Positions 56,501-64,000 of a DNA stretch of 64,000 nt are shown piece after piece. Source of the stretch: Romanomermis culicivorax (taxonomy: Eukaryota > Nematoda > Enoplea > Mermithida > Mermithidae); the NCBI GenBank assembly GCA_963922205.1, contig CAWUHX010000247.1:124001-188000 (forward strand). Reading direction: 5' to 3'. The position numbers were made by a program, and so were the translations under genes. The number at the start of each line of letters is the position of its first letter. The stretch's first letter is position 1. The notes beneath the pieces were generated by a model. That model saw only the letters and a list, made by a program, of their open reading frames with translations, was not told the DNA's origin and made no database searches.

Positions 56501-59500
56501 ATGCCTGAAGCTTTAATGGGTAAAATTCGACTTCCATGTAGAAAGTATGTTGCAAGCTTCGACAAGTAAAATTCGACTTGCATGTAGGAAGTAAGCCCAA
56601 AGCCTTAATGGTTGAAGTTCGACTTCTGTGTAGAAAGTAGGTCCAAGGGCTGTCTTGGTCTAGTGGTTATAGCCTCTGACTGCTAGTCTCAAGAACCAGA
56701 TTCGATTCCGGGTGTAACCCGAAATTGAATTTCTGGGAGCTGGCCCAGGCAGACACAGCCTTTCATCCTCTGGGGGTAGATAAATTGTGTAGGTGAGCTT
56801 GGAACGCTGCTTGCCAGGGCCCACTCAGCCCAGTTAGCATGTTGGCGATAGTGCGGCGAATGAGGAGCTGGGCCTATTCCATTATAAGGTAGGTAGCCGA
56901 TCAAGTCCTGCTTGCAGGCAGATGCCAGCCTGTGGAATGTGGCCTCCACTGGGCGGTAAAAAGCACCCGAAGAGCGCCTCTCATACAAGGTGGGCACTTG
57001 TATGACCGTATAGTCCTGTAAAGCGTGCCTTTCCGGCTATAGGAAAATGGGTAAGTGTACCTGCAAAGATTCAAAAAAAAAGAAAGTATGTGCGAAGGTT
57101 CAAATGGTATATTATATCATTAGATCCTGGGAGTCACATCAAAAAATTTTTGTGGAGACATTGCCTCATAATTTTAATGTCCGAGCCAGCTGGCTGAGGT
57201 ACATTGAGATTGAATTATACCTATCGAAGTTTCAGGTGTACTTTTCACATAAGTCGAATTTTACCCTTTGCAGCTTCTGGTGTAATTTCTACATGCCCCC
57301 TATCCCCCAGTATCGTGCCTCACATTTAATGAAATTTGCGTCATTTTACATCATTGAATATACTTCCTACAGCCCCTGTGATACATATCTTAGAGTATAA
57401 TCACATAACATCGATGTACAGGTACATTTCATGTAATGCATTGCGCGGGAAAGTTCTAGAACCTTCTGTCATATCGTGCATTTATCTGTGCATACAGAAT
57501 GGAGATAGAAGCATGCCAAATGCTGTAGATCGTAGCCTGTATGTGTGTGCAGAACGTGGAAGAGAGGGTACACTCGGAGTGTCGAACAGAATTTATGCAA
57601 TGATAGTAGAATGCAGGAGATTGACAGGCTCATATAGAGTGCTATGTCAATTATCCACGGAACTTGCCTCAATTGTTCGAGGTTTTAGGATGCTGGAACT
57701 CGGAATGTGCTAGCTTATCCTTCTAGGAGTTGAACCTGAATACTCAAACTATTTTCCAAATAGTTTGACTCAGCCTAGACCACACGATTGGTTTTCATTT
57801 TACTAGCGATGCACAGAGCCTCACAAGAAACTGACCGCTCACTAAGACAAACAAAACAACAACTAACTTTATCACAAACTTGCTGTGAGTGTAATCTTCG
57901 ATGTTGTGAACCTTTGACAACTTCGAACTCCAAAACTTTGCATTCTTGCAAATCACTTTGAAAACTGATGAGTTTACACAGTAGTCAATTGGCGCCTTAC
58001 TACACTTCCACAATAATCTATAATATTCTTTCGTATTCTGCAAAGTTCTACAACATTCCATGATTTTCCATGATACTATAAGCTGTGTTGTTTTGTACAT
58101 TCATTCATTTTATTTATTGTACTATTTACTACTGAAATATTATATGTTGTGTTAGTTAGCCTTATTAAACTTAGCTATTTAGCAGCTATTATTCCAGTTG
58201 GATATTTACCAATTATATCAAGCGGTGCACCGACAATTGAGCGCCGGACAATTGAGCACCAACAATTGAGCGCCGACAACTGAGCACCAGACAACTGAGT
58301 GCCGTGACAACTGAGCGCCAGACATTTGAGTGCTGACAACTGAGCGCCGACTATTTAATGCATTATAATTGAGCATTTTTTTCATTTACTGAGCACTACG
58401 GAATACTAGCATTTCAGTGATTATCTACCGTAATGATTATCTACCGTAATGTATATATGTCCATACGTCTAATATTATGAATCAAACAAATATGGTCATT
58501 TTTGATTCGTATGACGAAGCCTAAGCCTAAGCCTAAGCCTAAGCCCCTAAGCCTAAGCCTAAGCCCCTAAGCCTAAGCCTAAGCCCCTAAGCCTATGCCC
58601 CTAAGCTTAAGCCCCTAAGCCTAAGCCTAAGCCTAAGCCTAAGCCTAAGCCTAAGCCTAAGCCTAAATGCAAAATAGTTACTTCAAACTGATTGGGTTAT
58701 TTATCTGACATTAAATAGTTGGCGGTCAGTTGTCGGCGCTCAGTTGTCGGCGCTCAGTTGTCTGGCGCTCAGTTGTCTCGGCGCTCAGTTGTCGGGGCTC
58801 AGTTGTCGGCGCTCAGTTGTCAGCGCTCAGTTGTCAGCGCTCAGTTGTCGGTGCTCAGTTGTCGGCGCTCAGTTGTCGGCGCTCAATTGTCGGGTCACGA
58901 TATCAAGCCTAATTTATTCTCAACTTAGTCCAGTCATTATTCAAGACACAAAGCCCTATATCACTTCCCATAATATACGAATTTGGATCATCGCCTATAC
59001 TTTCTACACCCCCTGTATCGTCCCGCACAGTTAAAGCAGTATACTTTGATGTATATATTTCATGCAGGAGTATCTTTTGTGTATATACCTCTCTGTACAG
59101 GCCCATATAACATACCTATTATCTTGTCAGAAATTACTGTAGTTTTACAATAGAAAAAAACTATTACAACCAACCTTTCTCCATCGGATTCAAAAAAGTC
59201 ATGGCTACTATGGATGCCCGTTTGTAAACCCCTTGAATTTTTTTCGCATCTTCTCGTTCCATTTCTCGGCGCGTTTCGTCCAATTCTTCAATTTTCATTT
59301 TGGATAATCGTCGATTAATCGGATGATCTTGGTGATTGGACGAAGCCAATATTATGGAATTTTGACGACGATTTTGCTGATGATCCGCTGCCGTTGCAGC
59401 AGCGTTTCGATCACCTTTTATCAATTCGATCAATATGGCTTCTATGATCGGTAGCATCATACCCGTGGCCGCCGCGTTACTAATCCACATGCTCAAAAAC

Positions 59501-61795
59501 GACGTAGCCGACATCAAGACGAACAAAATCCTTTAGTGTAAAGTGCGTAAAAATCTACACGCTTTACACAAATTTTACACAATTTTACTTTTTAACGTCA
59601 CCGCCCACCATCAATAACGATTTGAGAGCCAAACGTCTGTGTAAATCGGAATATTCGAAAGCTATGGCGATGAAATAACCGCCCATGAAAAGTAGCAACG
59701 AGTCCTAGAAGAGATTTTGCACTAAAAATAAGTTTACACTAGCGAAAAATATCAACTCTACACTGGAAGAAAAAGTCGAGAAAGTAGTTTGTTTGCATAA
59801 TGCTTGAAACTGGGAAGATGAATTTACACAAGCGAATCTACTTTACACATAACAAAAACGTCAATAAATCAGTTTACACTTATGAGAGAATGAGTCACCT
59901 CGTCCGTCTCCATAACACCTTTTGAAACCGGGTAGAGAACAGGTGATTAATTTCACAACGCCGAAAAATAGGTCGCAGGCCAACTTTACACCAGAAGGAA
60001 AAGTCAACAAATTAGTTTACACACAAGGAAGAATGCCTTTATAAAGCCTGTTGAAACCGGATAGAGAACAAGTGATTAAGTTTACACTGGCGAAAAATAC
60101 CAATTTTAAACTGGAGAAAAATAGCCGAGAAGTAGTTTACACTCATGAAAGAATTAGCCACTGCATAAGGCCAAAAATTCGGTAGAGAACAAGTTTACAC
60201 CAGCAGAAAATGGGTCACACGCCTACATTACACCACAAGAAAGATGTAGTTTACACTCACAAAAGAATAAGCCACCACATTCGACCCCATAACGCTTAAA
60301 GCCATATAGAGGAAGGGTAATAAAGTTTACACTAAGCAAAAAATGTAGTTTACACTCATGAAAGAATGAGCCACTACGTCCGCCTTCGTGACGGCTAGTA
60401 GCATATAGAGAACAGATGACTAAGTTTACACCGATGAAAAAGACAACTTCGCACTGAATAAAAACAATAGATAATTAGTTTACTATCATTGAACAATGAG
60501 TTGCTGCGTCCGCCTGCATAACGCCACATATTGGGTAGAAAAAAGTTTACACAGGCGCACCAGCTTTACACCAGATGAAAAATTTTATTTTACACTCATG
60601 AAAGAATAAGCCACCACGTTCGCCTCCATAACGCCTAAAACTAAGTAGAGAACGGGTGATTTAGTTTACACCCGCGAAAAACGCCAAGTTTACACCAGAT
60701 GAAAAATTTTAGTTTACACTAATGGAAGAATAAGCCACCACGTTCGCCTCCATAACGCCTAAAACTATGTAGAGATTAGATGATTTAGTTTACACCCACG
60801 AAAAACGCCAGCTTTACACCAGAAGTAAAAAATGTAGTTTACATTCATGAAAGAATAAGCCACCACGCTCGCCTCCATAACGCCTAAAACTATGTAGAGA
60901 ATGGATGATTTAGTTTACACTCATGAAAATCATCAACTTTACACCACAAGGAGAAATGTGATTTACACTCATGAAAGAATGAGCCACCTCGTCCGCCTCC
61001 ATAACGCCTAAAACTATGTAGAGAATGGATGATTTAGTTTACACTCATGAAAATCATCAACTTTACACCACAAGGAGAAATGTGATTTACACTCATGAAA
61101 GAATGAGCCACCTCGTCCGCCTCCATAACGCCTAAAACTATGTAGAGAATGGATGATTTAGTTTACACTCATGAAAGTTATCAATTTTACACCACAAGAA
61201 GAAATGTGATTTACACTCATGAAAGAATGAGCCACCACGTCCGCCTCCATAACACCTAAAACCATGTAGAGAACGGATGATTTAGTTTACACTCATGAAA
61301 GTTATCAACTTTACACCACAAGAAGAAATGTGATTTACACTCATGAAAGAATGAGCCACCACGTCCGCCTCCATAACACCTAAAACCATGTAGAGAACGG
61401 ATGATTAAGTTTACACCCACGCAAAAAATCAACTTTGCACTCGACGGAAAACCGTAGTTTACACTCATGAAGGAATGAGCCACCACGTCCGCCTCCATAA
61501 CGCCTAAAACCGGGTAGAGAACCAAAGGCAACAGGGCCGTGACGGGCAAAGGCAATACTTCGGTTACCCAATAGACCGACATGACCAAAACCACGTACAA
61601 ACATTTGTTTTCCTAAAAATCGTAGTGTAAAGTAGATTACACCAAAAAAGCCTACAGTAAACTTTTTTTTAGTACCTGCGTCGCTTTGTAAAACGCGAAA
61701 ATCAAACATAGAAAAATTGGCGTAAATATTAAAATTACCGTTGATCGAAAAATCCACAAAACTTTACAAATTTTATGCAAATTTTTAGGCAACAT
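53529..61795 (-). CDS. SLC13-family sodium-coupled di/tricarboxylate transporter, complete (12 exons, 618 aa)
   Basis: Plasma-membrane Na+/carboxylate symporter of the NaDC/NaCT/INDY group, similar to C. elegans NAC proteins. Exons: 61795-61676, 61612-61463, 59704-59589, 59530-59175, 55141-54991, 54841-54644, 54587-54483, 54426-54332, 54274-54159, 54099-53938, 53876-53739, 53678-53529. The total of 1857 nt is in frame. Landmarks in order: N-terminal membrane segment; YWVTEVLPLPVTALLPL; GGYFIAIAFE..DLHRRLAL; SFLSMWISNAAATGMMLP; SSIGGIGTITGCPSNIII; PWDMVILIGGGMAMADG; TEAASNATIATIMTP; AFMLPIGTPANAVIFSMG (the family signature). Exon 4 has a hydrophilic loop of ~50 residues (AATAADHQQNRRQNS) in the usual variable place. 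Both SNT motifs of the family read SNA here. Seven of the introns are 56-63 nt, intron 5 is 149 nt and introns 2 (1758 nt) and 4 (4033 nt) are long and repeat-filled. The exon 4 donor (AAAG|GTTGGT) is the least certain junction. Confidence 0.93.
55185..56330 (-). repeat. Tandem array in SLC13 intron 4 derived from the end of exon 4
   Basis: Seven or eight diverged units of 130-170 bp. Each contains, on the minus strand, a copy of the exon 4 tail: TTTACAAACGGGC-like, ATGACTTTTTTGAATCC-like, GAGAAAGGTTGGTTG-like, then a TACAGTAAT word. Conceptual translations of two units (55775-55963 and 56197-56583) still read KKIQGVYNRVLAEVM and GVYRLVAMTFLNSTPKDW, matching exon 4 (KKIQGVYKRASIVAMTFLNP). Confidence 0.75.
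56640..57050 (+). repeat. tRNA-derived SINE (~400 bp)
   Basis: The head has an A-box-like TGGTCTAGTGGTTA and a B box GATTCGATTCC (56660-56715). A GC-richer body follows, quite unlike the AT-rich surroundings, ending with TGTAAAGCGTGCCTTTCCGG, which resembles the conserved 3' part of some long SINE families. It interrupts a ~60-bp local repeat (GTAGAAAGTA ... GTTC). The minus-strand ORF at 56689-56997 is a product of this composition. Confidence 0.6.
58010..58225 (-). repeat. Copy of the dispersed repeat, containing the target of the telomeric-core element
   Basis: In inverted orientation it matches 27770-28010 and 50140-50490 (TTAAACTTAGCTATTT, GGATATTTACCAATTAT). Its continuation is found on the other side of the inserted element (CCTAATTTATT at 58908). 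Confidence 0.7.
58223..58899. mobile_element. 677-bp element with tandem-repeat arms and a telomeric-repeat core
   Basis: ATATCAAG is duplicated exactly on both sides (58215-58222, 58900-58907). The ends, CGGTGCACCGACAATTGAGC and the inverted CGTGACCCGACAATTGAGC, are near-identical. The left arm (to 58352) is a run of 13-16-bp units GACAACTGAGCGCC; the right arm (58722-58892) is the same run inverted. Between them lie ~165 bp of AT-rich DNA and the (GCCTAA)n block. The 8-bp duplication fits hAT-like or fold-back mobility. Confidence 0.85.
58519..58666. repeat. Interstitial nematode telomere repeat (GCCTAA/TTAGGC)n
   Basis: 148 bp of GCCTAA units with several GCCCCTAA variants and one GCCTAT. 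TTAGGC is the nematode telomere repeat. It lies 5 kb from any window edge, inside a mobile element within an intron, so it is not a chromosome end. Confidence 0.95.
59880..61462 (-). repeat. Tandem array in SLC13 intron 2 derived from the end of exon 2
   Basis: About 13 units of ~120 bp. Each carries, on the minus strand, GGCGTTATGGAGGCGGACGT and GGTGGCTCATTCTTTCATGA followed by GTGTAAA, i.e. the last ~50 nt of exon 2 with its 5' splice site. Units nearest the exon (60950-61400) are almost identical to each other; those at 59900-60500 are much more diverged. ORFs at 61256-61757 repeat GVMEADVVAHSFMSV because of this. Confidence 0.88.
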
Positions 61796-62080
61796 TTTTA
61801 GCAACCAAAAAAAACTGGCGTAGAATATAAAATTTGCGAAAAAAAAATTTTCGTCGTCACAATTTACATTATGCTACTTTGATCCCATTGTTTTTGAATT
61901 AATTTTATGCTAATTTGCGCCCATTTGGACGGAAAATTTTCACGCATGCGCGCCCATATTGGGTAATTTTTTTTGGAAAAGAGCCAACACGCTATATGCA
62001 TAGAGGAAACATTTTGTCGACGAATTTCCGATCCTACTTTAGCTTTATTGTAGCCGTCCATTTGGCATTTGGCCAATAGT
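61796..62080. other. Upstream region of SLC13
   Basis: Short AT-rich stretch before the first ATG (AAAATGTTGCC); it should hold the promoter and 5' UTR, but no clear TATA box was picked out. Confidence 0.4.
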
Positions 62081-64000
62081 AATTTATCATTTTATTTTTT
62101 CCGATTTTTATTTCTTTTTCGACAACCAAATTGCATCATTTTGTCATTTTTTATCCCAGTTTTGTGGTTATTTTTTGTCTTTTTTTGGTCGTTTTCCTCG
62201 TATTTTTTTGTAAGTTGTGTTTTTTCAATTTTTTGCAACTTTTCTTACATATTTTTATTCATTTTTTGCATTTTTTTGTTCATTTTCCTTTTTTTGCAAA
62301 ATTTTTGCAACTTTTTTTACATCTTTCTTATCATTTTTGACATTTTTTGTTCATTTTCCTTGTATTTTTTGTAATTTGTTTTTTGCAACTTTTTTGCAAC
62401 TTTTCTTACATCTTTTCATTCATTTTTTGAATTATTTTATTCATTTTTCTTGTTTTTTGCAATATTTTTGCAACTTTTTCTATACCTTTCTCTTCATTTT
62501 TGACATTTTTTGTTCATTTTCCTTGTATTTTTTGTAACTCGTTTTTTCCAACCTTTTTTGGGACTTCCTTTATTTCCAACTTTTTTGAAACTTTTTGCAA
62601 TTTTTTGTTTACTTTTTTCATTTTGTCATTTCGTCGCAATTTGTTGTTATTTTTTGAAACTTTTTCTTGAATTTTCTTGCGACATTTTTTTGCAACTTTT
62701 TTCCGTAATTTTCATTGCATCTTTTTCTTCATTTTTCTCACTTTTTTGTTTCATTTTCCTTGTATTTTTTATAACTTGTCTTTTTCTGCAACTTTTTTGA
62801 AACTTTTTTTAAATCTTTCTCTTCATTTTTTGCATTTTTTTGTTCATTTTCTTTGTATTTTTTGTAACTTCTCATTTTGCAACTTTTTTACATCTTTATC
62901 CTTATTTTTTGCATATTTTTTGTTCATTTTCCTGGGTTTTTTTTGTAACTTGTTTTTTTTGCTAACTTTTTCAGGGTTTTTTTTACATCTAGCTCTTCAT
63001 TTTTTGCATTTTTTTGTTCTTTTTCCCTGAATTTTCAGTAACTCATTTTTTCGCAACTTTTTTACATCTTTTTTTACATCTTTCTCTTGATTTTTTGCGT
63101 ATTTTTGCATATTTTTTGTTCATTTTCATTGTATTTTTTGTTACTTCTTTTTTTTGAAACTTTATTCGACTTTTTATATCTTTCTCCTTATTTTTTGCAT
63201 TTTTTGTTCATTTTCCTTGAATTTTTCTTTTATTTCTTTTTTTGAAACTTTTTTGAAACTTTTTTACATCTTTCTCTTTATTTTTCGCATTTTTTGTTCA
63301 TTTTCCTTGAATTTTTTGTTACTTATTTTCTTGAAACTTTTTGAAACTTTTTTTACATCCTTCTCTTCAATTTTTTGGCTTTTTTTTGTTAATTTTCCTT
63401 GTATTTTTTTAACATGTTTTTTTGCAACTTTCTAGAAACTTTTTAAAATTTTTTCATTTTGTCTTTTTTTGTCGCAGTTCCATAGTCATTTTTTGTCTTT
63501 TTTGTTCATTTTTCTTGTATTTCTTTCTAACTTGTTTTTTGCATTTTTTTGATAATTTTTTGTTATTTTTTGCGTTTTCTCAGTTGTTGCAGTTTCATTG
63601 TTATTTTTTTATCTTTTTTCGTTCATTTCCCCAGTATTTTTTGCAATTTTTTTAACTATCTGCAATTTTTTGTTGATTTTTTGCATTTTTGTGTGTGCAG
63701 TTTCATTGTTATTTTCTTCATTTGTTCATTTTCCACGTATTTTTTGCAACTTTTCACTATTTTTATACTTGCTTTGCAATATTTCTACTTGTTTTGCACT
63801 GTTGTATTTTGTCATTGGGTCTTGTAATTTTTTGATGCGCCTTCAAGTAATGGTTTTTCTGCAATTTTTTGTTCATTTTTGCATTGTTTCATTTTGTCAT
63901 TTTTTGTTGCAGCTTCGTTTGTGTTTTTTTCAAAATTTTCCCAATTTTTTGCCAATTTTTGTTTATTTTTTCGCACTGTTATATTCTGTAATTTTTTGTT
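62080..64000. repeat. T-rich satellite-like array
   Basis: Nearly 2 kb, extending past the window edge, of T-rich units with a loose 80-110-bp period. Recurring words are TTTGCAACTTTTTTACATC, TTTCTCTTCATTTTTTGC and TTGTTCATTTTCCTTGTATT. Overlapping plus-strand ORFs here (62069-63827) are poly-Phe/Leu products of the composition. Confidence 0.85.

Larger units (their letters stand above)
56330..59110. mobile_element. Composite inverted-repeat element in SLC13 intron 4
   Basis: The left end region (about 56330-56460) recurs inverted at about 58960-59110: ATACATCAAAGT, ACTGTGC, GATACAG-GGGTGTAGAAAGTATAG in the same order. A further inverted pair lies inside (56460-56600 versus 57200-57400). The interval also holds a SINE, a copy of a dispersed repeat and the telomeric-core element. 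Exact ends and target duplication were not resolved. Confidence 0.5.

Noticed and set aside
58519-58666. Chromosome end or telomere-fusion scar
   Set aside because: The block lies within an element with an exact 8-bp target duplication and matching empty sites elsewhere in the window.
58719-59034. Ser/Arg/Val-rich repetitive ORFs in three frames
   Set aside because: Translations of the tandem arm of the telomeric-core element.
61256-61757. ORFs repeating GVMEADVVAHSFMSV as a possible repeat protein
   Set aside because: They arise from exon 2 plus the adjacent exon-tail array; each unit contains a donor-like site and only the first copy fits the SLC13 protein.
62069-63827. Overlapping Phe-rich ORFs that look like multi-pass membrane proteins
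   Set aside because: Products of a T-rich tandem array in all frames, without conserved motifs.

Overview
The window looks like a piece of a nematode nuclear genome. A 148-bp block of GCCTAA repeats (the complement of the nematode telomere repeat TTAGGC), a LET-2-like alpha-2(IV) collagen with no head-to-head alpha-1 partner, and mostly 55-65 nt introns mixed with multi-kilobase repeat-filled ones all point that way. The AT-rich, repeat-crowded layout would suit a clade I (mermithid-type) worm, but that placement is only a guess. There are no bacterial features.

Four host genes can be followed, all on the minus strand. (1) A trypsin-like serine protease with an intact catalytic triad (7697-9011; its first exon was not found). 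(2) Just upstream, a complete secreted serine-protease homologue of 417 aa in which all three catalytic residues are replaced (9764-11968, six exons). (3) A complete type IV collagen alpha-2 gene (27043-38127, 20 exons, 1753 aa): signal peptide, 7S cysteine box, interrupted Gly-X-Y helix and the double C4 (NC1) domain. (4) A complete SLC13/NaDC-type sodium-coupled carboxylate transporter (53529-61795, 12 exons, 618 aa). For genes 2-4 the joined exons give a length divisible by three with consistent splice phases.

Mobile DNA fills most of the rest. 1-3710 is the 5' part of an LTR retrotransposon whose open frame runs off the left edge; it encodes a Gag with four zinc knuckles fused in frame to a signal-peptide-bearing, cysteine-rich glycoprotein-like region. 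A solo LTR of the same family lies at 51484-52364. 14004-25894 is an 11.9-kb decayed Ty3/gypsy-type element carrying, between integrase and the 3' LTR, a long broken ORF with a DEDDy 3'-5' exonuclease signature. DNA transposons and MITEs are bounded by terminal inverted repeats and target duplications: hAT-like 12336-13200; fold-back 39425-40483; Harbinger-like 42971-47366; mariner-like 49271-49709 and 50492-53005; and a 677-bp element at 58223-58899 whose core is telomeric repeat. tRNA-derived SINEs lie near 8.6, 41.0 and 56.6 kb.

The most unusual structure is in the SLC13 gene. Introns 2 and 4 contain long tandem arrays whose units copy the last ~50-70 nt of the preceding exon together with its 5' splice site. 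The right end (62.1-64 kb), upstream of SLC13, is a T-rich satellite.
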